Below are positions 17,864 through 26,636 of a stretch of 49,443 bases of DNA, in pieces. This DNA comes from Bdellovibrionales bacterium (GTDB lineage Bacteria; Bdellovibrionota; UBA1018; CAIMNF01), in assembly GCA_018969905.1 (NCBI GenBank), contig JAGWXK010000006.1, forward strand, positions 1 through 49,443, read 5' to 3'. The notes under the pieces were generated by a model, which saw only the letters and a list, made by a program, of their open reading frames with translations, did no database searches and was not told the DNA's origin. How positions within the stretch are numbered: the stretch's first letter is position 1; each line of letters opens with the position of its first letter. Both the position numbers and the translations under genes were made by a program.

Positions 17864-19117
17864 TTAGCCTTGCGTCTCAAGCCCTCGGACCGCATGGTCA
17901 AGCGGAGTGAGCGAACTCTCGGCACTTAGGTTTCCGCCAAGCTCGCGCGCCTTTTCAATCGACTTCTGAACGCTTTGGTTTCCGTACCAGGACTTGTCAA
18001 TCGCCTCGTTCCATGCACGAGTGGCCTGATCCAGGCCCGATTGCACGCGCGATAGGCGCTTCACAAAGGTTTCGATCCGGTCGCCAAGTTGACTTACCGC
18101 CTGAGACAGCTCAAGCGCCTTCTCAGAAAGTCTGAACTGCTTCCAGCCGTGGGCAATCAGCATGATGAGAGGCAGGATCGTTGCAGGGGAGGCCAAGAAA
18201 ACTTTTCGATCCATCGCCCATTTGAACAGGTCCTGATCCACATCAAAGGCAGCGCGGATCGCGGCTTCCGATGGCACAAAAAGCACCACGTAAGGGAGCG
18301 ATTGGTTAACGTGTTTTTGGTACTCTTTGCTGGAGAGGTCCAAAATCCGGGTGCGCAGGCGTTTTGCAAAATCCACATGAAGTGCGCGGCGCGAGCTTTC
18401 GGTTTCGATGGTTTCGCTCTCAAGATAGCTGTCAAAGATTGAGGCCTTTGAATCAATGACGAGGTGCTGGCCGCTTTGGGGAAGCCTGATCACAAAGTCG
18501 GGCTTCAGGGTGTTGCCATCACTGCCGGATGTCGTGCCTTGTTCCTCAAAATCAATTCCAGACACCAGATCACTTTGCGAGAGGATGTTCCTGAGTACGA
18601 GTTCTCCCCAGCGGCCCCGGACACTTTGCGAGGTGGTGAGGGCAGATTTTAAGCGCTCGGTTTCCTGGATGAGTTTTACTTCTTGTTGCGAGATCGTTTC
18701 GATCTGCTTTTGAAGGGATGCGTAGTGGTGGGTTCGCTCTTTTTCGAAGTTTTGGATCTGGTCGGTGGTGGCCTTTAACTGGGTTTTGATTTCCTCAAAG
18801 GATTGATTGAACTCGATCTTCTTTTTGTCGAGCTGGTGATGGTTTTCCTCTTGCAGTGCCTTCTTTTGGGATTCAAGATTTTGATTCAGGATTTCTTGGG
18901 CCACGAGTGAGAACTGGTCCTTTAGTTTTTGTGCGCTCAGTTCATGATCGCGGATCCGCTCCTCGAGCAGCTGCTTTTGCTGAATCAGGGTCTGATCGTG
19001 GGTGGACTTCAGGGTATCGATCTCACGTTTGAAGTTTTGCTCCCGTCCGCGGGTCATGAAATAAAGAAGCAAGGATCCGAACAAGGTTCCAAGGATGAAG
19101 GCAATGAGGGTTTCCAT
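17864..19117 (-). CDS. rmuC: DNA recombination protein RmuC
   Basis: Coiled coil plus RGRWGELVLRNILSQSDLVSGIDFEEQ, KPDFVIRLPQSGQHLVIDSKAS. Confidence 0.93.
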   Translation of the reverse strand: METLIAFILGTLFGSLLLYFMTRGREQNFKREIDTLKSTHDQTLIQQKQLLEERIRDHELSAQKLKDQFSLVAQEILNQNLESQKKALQEENHHQLDKKKIEFNQSFEEIKTQLKATTDQIQNFEKERTHHYASLQKQIETISQQEVKLIQETERLKSALTTSQSVRGRWGELVLRNILSQSDLVSGIDFEEQGTTSGSDGNTLKPDFVIRLPQSGQHLVIDSKASIFDSYLESETIETESSRRALHVDFAKRLRTRILDLSSKEYQKHVNQSLPYVVLFVPSEAAIRAAFDVDQDLFKWAMDRKVFLASPATILPLIMLIAHGWKQFRLSEKALELSQAVSQLGDRIETFVKRLSRVQSGLDQATRAWNEAIDKSWYGNQSVQKSIEKARELGGNLSAESSLTPLDHAVRGLETQG

Positions 19118-19135
19118 GATGATCTCCGCGCGGGT

Positions 19136-20821
19136 TTAAGGGTAGTTGATGGGCTCGACAAACTGTAGGTCAGGCTCGATTCTTTTACAAGAGTTCCAGG
19201 AAAACGGCCGATTGAGGCGCTTTTTTACCCGTGTGCCGAGGCGCTCATCCACATTCTTGAAGCCCAGGATCGTTTGGTAATCCTTGATTGCCGACTCGCG
19301 GCTCCCGAGCAAGTCGCTTGCGGCAGCTCTGAAGTAGAGAGCTACTTGGTAAAGATGTGCCGAGAGCGGTTCCTGAAGGGCCCGGTCAAAGCAGGCATGA
19401 GCCTCTTTTGCCTGATGATCCATCAGTTCAAAGTACCCTCTTTGCATCAAAAGATGCGGATCCTTCGGATGCACTTCGGTTGCCTGAATGAGATAAGCAT
19501 GCGCCACCTTCGGATCTTCGGATTTTACCTGATACGACACATAGGCCTGATGATACAGATGCAGGGCACGATGGAATGACTGCGAAAGCGGGAGATTCAA
19601 ATCCATCAATTCCGGATCCTTGATTTCGTCGAGCTTTGAAAAATCGCGCGGGATCTTCAGATAGGGCCCGATGCCAGTCGGGGTCTCCTGCCGGGTCGAA
19701 ATGTAGATGCAATCCTCTTTTGGATCAAACGCGCAGCTTTGGATCGTCGTGATGACGCTCGTGACGTTTCCATAAATCCTGAGTTCATTGGTGTTCGGCT
19801 CAAGGTGGGAGCCAAGGGTGGAAAGAGCGGAGCGCCAATGGAAGTCCACGGATAGGACTTTCGCGCTCTCATCCATGCGGGCTTTGCGAGCCTCGCTGTC
19901 CTCAAAAAATGCGCCCGAAAAATGCAGTTCGTGCTTTTGGAACTCCGGAGACTGAAAGAAGTTCGAGTGTGCGATGCCTCCGTCATGATCCGGGCTACGC
20001 ACATGGATCTCGCCGTGCACGAGCTCGACTGTGACCGAGCGGTTCTCTTTGAAGCTCGTGAGATTCAGTGCCCAGGCGCCGATCGGATTGAATGCGCGGC
20101 AGAGCTCGATTGCATGATCGAGCGTGCGGGCTTTTTCCAAAATCTCTTCTCCCAGGAAAAAGATCGGCACACCCTTGAGACTCACGTTTTTTGAGAAGTG
20201 GGCGTGAAGCGAAATCGCAATGCCGCTCTCATTCCAGCCGGTGAGGCCTGAGATCTGCATTCCAAGGCTTGAAACAGATGCGTATTTCTGTGAGCCGGCT
20301 TCGGTGGGCTCATGAAAGAAAACCGCTTGATGGGTGTCCCAGTAGGATGCGGCAGGGTAATCCAGGTTTCGCAAAAAGTAGGTGTTTTTGTCCGAGAAAA
20401 TTCTCACGGTGGAACAGCCCGGAAGACCCTGCAAAAAGCGGTTCCGAGTTTTTTGGGTTGCAGAGGCTGCGAGGACCATCAAAAGGTCCGGCTGATAAAG
20501 GGTGAGCCAGATTTTCTTGAGTGGAATCTTCGAGGCACGGGCAAAGGGCTCGATTCTCTCGCGATACACCTTTGGCAGTCGCAAAAAACGCTCGAGCACA
20601 AAGGCCTCATAAAGACCTCCCATGAGTTTTCCGACACCCGGAATGCGATGGGTGGCACGTTTGATCAGGGTTTGGTTTTTCTTGGATAGCGGAGTGAAAG
20701 CAAGTCGCTTTTGCTCCTCCTTGGGAAGGCTTGCGATCAGTCTTCCATGTTGTTCTGCTCGTTCCCGATGCGTGCCCGAGAGCCTCACGAGGTGAATGTT
20801 CTTGATCAGCTTGGTTTCCAT
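19136..20821 (-). CDS. C45-type Ntn-hydrolase (acyl-CoA:6-APA acyltransferase-like) with C-terminal TPR-like region
   Basis: GLPGCSTVRIFSDKNTYFLRNLDYP (Cys nucleophile region), GLTGWNESGIAISLHAH, C-terminal helical repeats. Confidence 0.75.
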   Translation of the reverse strand: METKLIKNIHLVRLSGTHRERAEQHGRLIASLPKEEQKRLAFTPLSKKNQTLIKRATHRIPGVGKLMGGLYEAFVLERFLRLPKVYRERIEPFARASKIPLKKIWLTLYQPDLLMVLAASATQKTRNRFLQGLPGCSTVRIFSDKNTYFLRNLDYPAASYWDTHQAVFFHEPTEAGSQKYASVSSLGMQISGLTGWNESGIAISLHAHFSKNVSLKGVPIFFLGEEILEKARTLDHAIELCRAFNPIGAWALNLTSFKENRSVTVELVHGEIHVRSPDHDGGIAHSNFFQSPEFQKHELHFSGAFFEDSEARKARMDESAKVLSVDFHWRSALSTLGSHLEPNTNELRIYGNVTSVITTIQSCAFDPKEDCIYISTRQETPTGIGPYLKIPRDFSKLDEIKDPELMDLNLPLSQSFHRALHLYHQAYVSYQVKSEDPKVAHAYLIQATEVHPKDPHLLMQRGYFELMDHQAKEAHACFDRALQEPLSAHLYQVALYFRAAASDLLGSRESAIKDYQTILGFKNVDERLGTRVKKRLNRPFSWNSCKRIEPDLQFVEPINYP

Positions 20822-22062
20822 AAACAGGCTCCTGCGATGAGTGTGGGGATCAGTGCGTAAAGAAAAAGGGTTTTGGTTTCGATTCCAGAGCTTCCGAAGC
20901 GGGTTCGCAAAATCGAATACCCCGCAGGGTTCGGGGCGTTTGCGATGAGTGTGAGGCCCCCTCCCGTAACTGCGCCTGCGACGATGAAGTACCGCGAGGA
21001 GAGCGATAGATCCGGTACCCGTGCCGCAAGCGAGGTGAGGGCTGCGTTGTCGGTGATTGCCGTGAGCGCGGTTGCGAGAGCAAAGAGCGGACCTTCGCTA
21101 AAGCTGGTGATCGAGGGAGTGAGCCACCAGGCCTGATCCGCGGTCAAAATGGCAAGTCCCGCAAGAAAGGCACCGACCATAAGACCGGATTTGATTTGGA
21201 TGAATCCCTGGTAGCGGCTTGTGAGCTTCAGGTACCCGAAGGCGACTCCAAAGATCAGGATCAAAAGTTTCGGATGATGAGCAGTAATTACAATTGCAAG
21301 AAGAAAAAGCAGGTTCAGTGCAAAGATCAGAATCGGGATCTTGGCCCGTGGGTTCGGCATTTCTTCTTTCTTTTGCAAAAGCTCTTTTCGGTTCAAAAGG
21401 CAAACGAGCCCGGCATTCGCGAGCACCGCGAGAATTGCACGGAGGCCAAAGTTTGAAAACATGAAGGGCGTGTCCCAGCCCCAAGGCTTTGTCACCATCA
21501 GCACCGGGGGAGCTGCAAACGCCGTAAGCACGCCACCAATGGAAATGTTCACAAAGAGCACCGCAATCGAAGAGTACAAGAGCCGTTTTGAGGGCTTTGG
21601 TCCCAGGACTTCATAATGCAGAAGGAGTGCGCAAACCGTCATCGCAGCAGGCTCGGTGATGAAGGAACCAAGAAGAGGTCCGATTCCGAGAACACTGAAG
21701 AGTGCCGGTAGCCTGCTTCGCGCAATCGACTTTGGGAGCGGTAGCACTCGTGGAATCCAATCAAGAACCGTGTCGGCAAGACTTAAGATCGGTTTGCTGG
21801 AGGCAATCACCATGATCGCGACCACAAAAAGGGGTTCAGTGAAGCTCAGGTTTTCAAGCCAGGCAAGGCTCTCGGAAAGCGGAGCAATCGCGAAATGGAG
21901 GAGCAGGTAGAGTGCACCCCAGGCCGCAAATACGATTTCCACCTCGGAGAGCAGGTGGAGGTAGGGGTTCTTGGAGCGTGCAAAGCGGGTTGCGTTGAAG
22001 GTGTGGAGAAGCGTCAGGCCAAGAAAAAGGCTTGCGATCCACTCCAAGGGGCTTGGGGTCAT
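20806..22062 (-). CDS. Putative Na+/H+ antiporter (Na_H_antiport_3-like)
   Basis: 418 aa multi-TM; GPLLGSFITEPAAMTVCALLLHYEVL, FVNISIGGVLTAFAAPPVLMV, ITDNAALTSLAARVP. Confidence 0.8.
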   Translation of the reverse strand: MTPSPLEWIASLFLGLTLLHTFNATRFARSKNPYLHLLSEVEIVFAAWGALYLLLHFAIAPLSESLAWLENLSFTEPLFVVAIMVIASSKPILSLADTVLDWIPRVLPLPKSIARSRLPALFSVLGIGPLLGSFITEPAAMTVCALLLHYEVLGPKPSKRLLYSSIAVLFVNISIGGVLTAFAAPPVLMVTKPWGWDTPFMFSNFGLRAILAVLANAGLVCLLNRKELLQKKEEMPNPRAKIPILIFALNLLFLLAIVITAHHPKLLILIFGVAFGYLKLTSRYQGFIQIKSGLMVGAFLAGLAILTADQAWWLTPSITSFSEGPLFALATALTAITDNAALTSLAARVPDLSLSSRYFIVAGAVTGGGLTLIANAPNPAGYSILRTRFGSSGIETKTLFLYALIPTLIAGACLWKPS

Positions 22063-22102
22063 GGGGGGAGACTACGGCAGGGAGGGGGTGCTTTCAAATA
22101 CT

Positions 22103-22297
22103 AACTGGCATCTTTGAGTGGGCACGGCTCACAAGGATTCTGGTTCTAACCTCGCAGCAATATAGGGGATTTGATCAGGAGCGGCATTTCTGAGACTTGT
22201 TTTCAAAAATTCGGTCGACGATATTAAGAAAAACATCATAATTACAGCGCCTTAATATCCTTAGGTCTAGGGCTGTGCCCACTCAAAAAAGCCAGTT
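22103..22297. mobile_element. MITE-like element with 28-bp imperfect terminal inverted repeats
   Basis: AACTGGCATCTTTGAGTGGGCACGGCTC (22103-22130) versus reverse complement of 22270-22297 AACTGGCTTTTTTGAGTGGGCACAGCCC (24/28); inner GATATTAAG/CTTAATATC; no ORF. Confidence 0.5.
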
Positions 22298-22386
22298 CAC
22301 AATGAATTCCGTTGATCTTCTCCGCCCCCTCGTGTCATGGTCTCAACGACTTTCGTTTACAGCTCGAGAGAGCGAGGAGAGACCGA

Positions 22387-23118
22387 ATGAAGATTCTGAC
22401 TGCACTTGTGATTGCATTGCTGACTTTCAGTTCCGCCCTGGCATCCACCCCGTCCGCCCGTGAGTTGCAGTTTGACCGCGATGTGGAGCCCGCGCTGAAA
22501 AAACAAATGACCGACGACCTCGCCTTCATCGGAAACGTAAAGGGCGAGAAGAGCACTCCGCTCCATCAAAAGATTTTCGGAAAAGTCGAGGGCGCAACCT
22601 ATTCTGAATGGTTTGGGTCCCGGATTTTTTCCGTGGGCAAGAACTCGTGCGGGAGTGCAAACGCCGTGGCCTGTGTGATTCCGTTCATGGACAGCAACAA
22701 GATGTGGGTGACCAAGAACTACACCCAGTTCGATCATCCTCAGATCGCGCGTGTTTCCGTGATTTTCCACGAAGCCCGCCACTCCGAGGTTCAAAACGGG
22801 AACTGGAGCCATGCCACATGTCCAAGACCATTTCAGGATGAAAACGGAAACGACATCAAGAGCATTTGGACCGGAGCGGTCCTTGCCGGCCAGCCGGCTT
22901 GTGATGTCACTCCGTATGGATCTTATGGTAGCGCCACAATTTTCCTGAAAAACATCGCGATGAATTGCCAGAATTGTACTGAAAAAGTGCGCGCGGATGC
23001 CGATCTTTTCGGCACAGATCAGCTTGGGCGCGTGATCGATGCGAAAGCAAAGGCCGCAATGAAGGCAGATTTTGGCACCAAACGAAGTGCGCGGATCCGC
23101 ACGGCCCAGCTTCAGTGA
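22387..23118 (+). CDS. Secreted protein with HExxH motif (putative metallopeptidase-like)
   Basis: Signal peptide MKILTALVIALLTFSSALAS; VIFHEARHSE matches HExxH. Confidence 0.65.
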   Translation: MKILTALVIALLTFSSALASTPSARELQFDRDVEPALKKQMTDDLAFIGNVKGEKSTPLHQKIFGKVEGATYSEWFGSRIFSVGKNSCGSANAVACVIPFMDSNKMWVTKNYTQFDHPQIARVSVIFHEARHSEVQNGNWSHATCPRPFQDENGNDIKSIWTGAVLAGQPACDVTPYGSYGSATIFLKNIAMNCQNCTEKVRADADLFGTDQLGRVIDAKAKAAMKADFGTKRSARIRTAQLQ

Positions 23119-23858
23119 AGAAAAAGCTCATCCTTGGTGTTTTAGGAGTGGGGATCGTATCAAGCCTGATCTGGATTCTGTCCAGGTCAGGCAACTCCCC
23201 GACCTCTACCGGCGAACCTGATGCGGGCTCCGGGGCTCGATCGGTTTTGAACCAGATTGTGGATGCGGTAAAAGGTACGGAATCAAAATCCACCGCGGCA
23301 GTTTCGCCGGCCGCCGCGTCTGAGCCGCAGGGCCTCTCGGCCGAAGAATCCCGAAAACTCTCGATTCTCTCGGAAATCATTGCCTCCAAAAATGACAATG
23401 ATCAAAGGTTTGATACCGAACTTCGGAACCTGAGCCCCGAGGCAAAACGCGCATTGGTCAGGAAGTATGCCGAAGTTCGACCCGAAAAACGAAACGAGCT
23501 TGGCACCTATGTGTTTTTGATCGGGCGTGAGATCAAGGACGAGGCGGATGTCGCGTTTTTGAAATCGGTGCTGATGGAAAAACCCTGCTTGAGTCTTGAG
23601 AACTGCGAGCGCCCACCCGAGGGCCAGTCCGGAGACGAGGAACATCTTGGCGCAATCAACGAAACTACTGCAAATTACCCGCAACTGGTTGCCATTCGGG
23701 CCATTCGCCACAAGTTGGACGAACTGAAAGAGCAGGGGCAGGAGTCTGGCGCTCTTTTTGCTAGTCTCCTTCAGGCACTTCGTGAGATCAGGGTTTCACC
23801 AAACCCAAGAGTGGTCGATGAGGCTACGAAGTCCCTAAAGGAGCTTGACCGTGAGTGA
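23115..23858 (+). CDS. Hypothetical membrane-anchored/periplasmic protein
   Basis: 247 aa; N-terminal TM LILGVLGVGIVSSLIWIL then low-complexity linker; 4-nt overlap with upstream gene. Confidence 0.65.
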   Translation: MKKKLILGVLGVGIVSSLIWILSRSGNSPTSTGEPDAGSGARSVLNQIVDAVKGTESKSTAAVSPAAASEPQGLSAEESRKLSILSEIIASKNDNDQRFDTELRNLSPEAKRALVRKYAEVRPEKRNELGTYVFLIGREIKDEADVAFLKSVLMEKPCLSLENCERPPEGQSGDEEHLGAINETTANYPQLVAIRAIRHKLDELKEQGQESGALFASLLQALREIRVSPNPRVVDEATKSLKELDRE

Positions 23859-24426
23859 AACCATTGCAACGTCCAAGGAATCAGACAAACCCCTTTGCTT
23901 TCGGATCTGGCACTGGGTGAACGGAAGCGTCCTTCTGCTTTCGATTCTGACCGTCGTACTCCGAAAGACCTTTTTGAATTCAAAGAAAATTGCTGCGACT
24001 CTTCAAGGTGAACTCGGAACGGCCGGAATCACGGTCAGTGAGGATCAGGCTCGAACTGCAGGTCGTGCGATCCGGGATGGCATGTGGGAGTGGCATTATC
24101 GTCTGGGATTTGTGCTCGCAGGGCTTCTTTTGATCCGGATTTTGTTCGTGAAGCGAAAGTTGCCGCGGCCAAAAGGTCTTAAGAACAGCATCCATGCCGC
24201 CTTTTTCGCGGCCATTGCCTTCATGGCGGTGACGGGTTTGGTGATGTATTTCTCAAGCTCCCTTGGAATCTCTGAAGAAGTGGTCGATGAGATTGTCGAG
24301 ATTCATGAGCTTGGGCAGTGGTTCTTTTTCGCGTTTGTTCCGCTTCATATTTTAGGCGTGATTCGCGCTGAGACCACGAATGAACCTGGAATCACATCAA
24401 GCATGATCCACGGCAAGGATTCTTAA
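23851..24426 (+). CDS. Cytochrome b561-like diheme membrane protein
   Basis: FRIWHWVNG, MWEWHYRLGFVLAG, HAAFFAAIAFMAVTGLVMYF, EIHELGQWFFFAFVPLHILGV. Confidence 0.85.
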   Translation: MSETIATSKESDKPLCFRIWHWVNGSVLLLSILTVVLRKTFLNSKKIAATLQGELGTAGITVSEDQARTAGRAIRDGMWEWHYRLGFVLAGLLLIRILFVKRKLPRPKGLKNSIHAAFFAAIAFMAVTGLVMYFSSSLGISEEVVDEIVEIHELGQWFFFAFVPLHILGVIRAETTNEPGITSSMIHGKDS

Positions 24427-24462
24427 CGCCGCGATTGCCCTGATCATCCGAGGCTAGATGCA

Positions 24463-24834
24463 ATGAGTGAAAAGAACACCCGCCTTGTGTATTCGTCCGA
24501 TCCAGAGCTCAATCGCAAGTGTCCGCGATGCAAAGAGGTTGTGTCCGAATGCACGTGCGTGCCCGAGGTGGATCCGAAATCCGTAAAGTACATTGCGGTT
24601 CTTCGAATCGAAAAGCAGGGCAGGGGCGGGAAAACGGTGACGGTGATCGATCGTCTGCCGAAAAATGAGATCTTTCTAAAAGAACTCTGCACCAAGCTCA
24701 AGAAGCAGTGCGGAGCGGGGGGCACCTATCTTACTTCCGGCAAGGACGGCGTGATCGAGATTCAGGGGGATCGCATCGAGCAGGTGCGGGCAATTCTTCA
24801 AAAAGAGTCCATTCCGGTCAAGGGCGGTCGTTAG
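24463..24834 (+). CDS. SUI1/YciH-like translation initiation factor
   Basis: RIEKQGRGGKTVTVIDRLP...LKELCTKLKKQCGAGGTYLTSGKDGVIEIQGDR. Confidence 0.93.
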   Translation: MSEKNTRLVYSSDPELNRKCPRCKEVVSECTCVPEVDPKSVKYIAVLRIEKQGRGGKTVTVIDRLPKNEIFLKELCTKLKKQCGAGGTYLTSGKDGVIEIQGDRIEQVRAILQKESIPVKGGR

Positions 24835-24837
24835 GAT

Positions 24838-25722
24838 ATGATGGAACGATTTCGAATGATCAGGAAGGACGGGAAACTCAACGTTGAAAGCAGCTCGCGG
24901 GGAGTGCGTTTCAGTGATCTCTATCATGACCTGATCGCGCTGAGCTGGCCAAGATTCACGATCTGGTTTGGAATGGTGTTCTTTGCGATCAATTGCATTT
25001 TTGGTTTCATCTATTTCAACATTCCGGCCGAGCAGTTTGATGGACTCAGGCATCCTTCCGGCTGGGATCGGTTTCTGGACAGTTTTTTCTTCAGCGTTCA
25101 AACCTTGGGAACCATCGGGTATGGCCATGTTTCGCCCACCGGCACCTTGGCGAACTTTGTAGTAACCCTCGAGTGTTATACGGGGTTGTTCGTGGTCGCC
25201 TTGATGACCGGTCTCATCTTCTCGCGGTTTTCAAAGCCCCATGTAAAGGTGGTGTTCAGTCAGAATGCGGTGATCAAGAAGTTCGGGGATTTGCCGTGCC
25301 TGATGTTTCGGATAGCAAACGAGCGGCAAAATCATATTACAGATGCATCGGTGAAGGTGCATTTGGTGATGGATGATCCGGATACCGGCTATCGTGAATT
25401 TTTGGAGTTGGTTCTTGAGCGCTCCGAGTCTCCGTTGTTTGCGCTCTCTTGGACGATTGCGCATGATCTTGATTCTCATAGTCCCATTGCGCGGCTTGGA
25501 CTTTCTGAGCTGAAGAATCGCTCGGCCGAACTCATTGTTTCGTTTCGGGGAGTGGATGCGAATCTCTCGCAGGAAATTCGAGCGAAATCATCCTACACGG
25601 TGGATGAGATTCTGCCGGATCATGATTTCGTGGACGTGATTGAGCGTACGGCAAGTGGCGCTGCACGGCTAAAAATGGAGGATTTCCACCGGGTGCGGCC
25701 GGTTTCGGCGCCTTCAACCTAA
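24838..25722 (+). CDS. Inward-rectifier-type K+ channel (KirBac-like)
   Basis: SVQTLGTIGYGHVSPTG selectivity filter, two TMs, C-terminal immunoglobulin-like rectifier domain. Confidence 0.88.
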   Translation: MMERFRMIRKDGKLNVESSSRGVRFSDLYHDLIALSWPRFTIWFGMVFFAINCIFGFIYFNIPAEQFDGLRHPSGWDRFLDSFFFSVQTLGTIGYGHVSPTGTLANFVVTLECYTGLFVVALMTGLIFSRFSKPHVKVVFSQNAVIKKFGDLPCLMFRIANERQNHITDASVKVHLVMDDPDTGYREFLELVLERSESPLFALSWTIAHDLDSHSPIARLGLSELKNRSAELIVSFRGVDANLSQEIRAKSSYTVDEILPDHDFVDVIERTASGAARLKMEDFHRVRPVSAPST

Positions 25723-25770
25723 CTTCTTGGATTCATTGAAGGAAGAAGGGGTGCCTTGGATTCCAATCTG

Positions 25771-25779
25771 TGGTATACT
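25771..25779 (+). promoter_or_regulatory. Extended -10 element of ssrA
   Basis: TGGTATACT ending 9 nt before the predicted tmRNA 5' end. Confidence 0.65.
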
Positions 25780-25788
25780 TGAGTTTGT

Positions 25789-26136
25789 GGGGCCGTCACG
25801 GTTTCGACGGGAGACGTGAAGTCCTTCATGCATGCCGAGGTGCGATCAGGCCTCGTTAAACAGGTCGCAAATAGTAATTGCTAACGATTACGCACTTGCC
25901 GCTTAAATAAAAGCGACACGTTTTCAGAGTCCAGGCCCTCGGGGCTTTGAAAACGACATTAGAGGGCTGGTCTAGCCGGGTTCGTTGACCCTAAGCCAAG
26001 ACAAGATCAACTCAACGGAGGATCCGGAGAGCCGGTCACAGGGCGCTTCGGGTTCAATCTAAAACTGTGGATAAGCATGTAGAGTGGGGAGATGGAGCTC
26101 TTTCGGACGTGGGTTCAATTCCCACCGGCTCCACCA
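25789..26136 (+). ncRNA. ssrA: tmRNA; predicted tag ANDYALAA (25880-25906)
   Basis: 5' GGGGCCGTCACGGTTTCGACGGG; 3' GGTTCAATTCCCACCGGCTCCACCA; internal GCT AAC GAT TAC GCA CTT GCC GCT TAA. Confidence 0.97.
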
Positions 26137-26154
26137 AATTTAGCAGTCTGTATT

Positions 26155-26260
26155 TATAAAAAAAGTCCGGTCTTTTTTAATAACAGCCATCCTGGCTTTT
26201 CACTTCCGCTCGGCATCCATGCCTGAAGTGAATATTAAAAAAGACCGGACTTTTTTTATA
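26155..26260. repeat. 28-bp perfect inverted repeat with nested REP-like palindrome downstream of tmRNA
   Basis: TATAAAAAAAGTCCGGTCTTTTTTAATA (26155-26182) and its exact reverse complement (26233-26260); inner TTCACTTC/GAAGTGAA. Confidence 0.85.
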
Positions 26261-26279
26261 GATACAAAATACTGAGTTT

Positions 26280-26513
26280 GGAGTGCCGGTGGGAATTGAA
26301 CGGGAGATCTCCGGGCAGACTGAATGTCTGCTTTGCGAGCGTGATGCGAGCAAAAGGAGATCGACCTGGGGCTGAGGGAGTTCGACCGGATGGAGAACGA
26401 CGGAAGCCCACAAAAATGCCAGGAGGGCATTTTTGCACGGCGGGAGCAAACGCGACTGCCGCCCATCGGGCGGAGGCCGGGAGGGCCGACGTGAATTCCC
26501 ACCGGCTCCACCA
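26280..26513 (+). ncRNA. Structured element bounded by copies of the tmRNA 3' end; ends in CTCC-A-CCA and is followed by a terminator
   Basis: CCGGTGGGAATT pairs with AATTCCCACCGG, GGAG with CTCC; AATTCCCACCGGCTCCACCA duplicates tmRNA 26117-26136 exactly; internal hairpins GCAGACtgaatGTCTGC, AAAAATGCCaggaGGGCATTTTT, CCGCCCatcGGGCGG. Confidence 0.45.
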
Positions 26514-26519
26514 TTTTCC

Positions 26520-26551
26520 GCCCGAGGGACACGGTCCTTCGGGCTTTTTTG
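26520..26551 (+). terminator. Rho-independent terminator
   Basis: GCCCGAGGGAC-ACG-GTCCTTCGGGC-TTTTTT. Confidence 0.85.
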
Positions 26552-26581
26552 TTTTCTCTCTATATTTCAATAAATTACCGA

Positions 26582-26636
26582 AAATTACGCCCAAATCCGA
26601 AACCGCCCCAAATCACCCAAAATCACGCGAAATCAC
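26582..26636 (+). repeat. Phased short direct repeats AAATYAC
   Basis: AAATTAC 26582, AAATCCG 26593, AAATCAC 26610, 26620 and 26630; the last three at exact 10-bp spacing. Confidence 0.6.
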
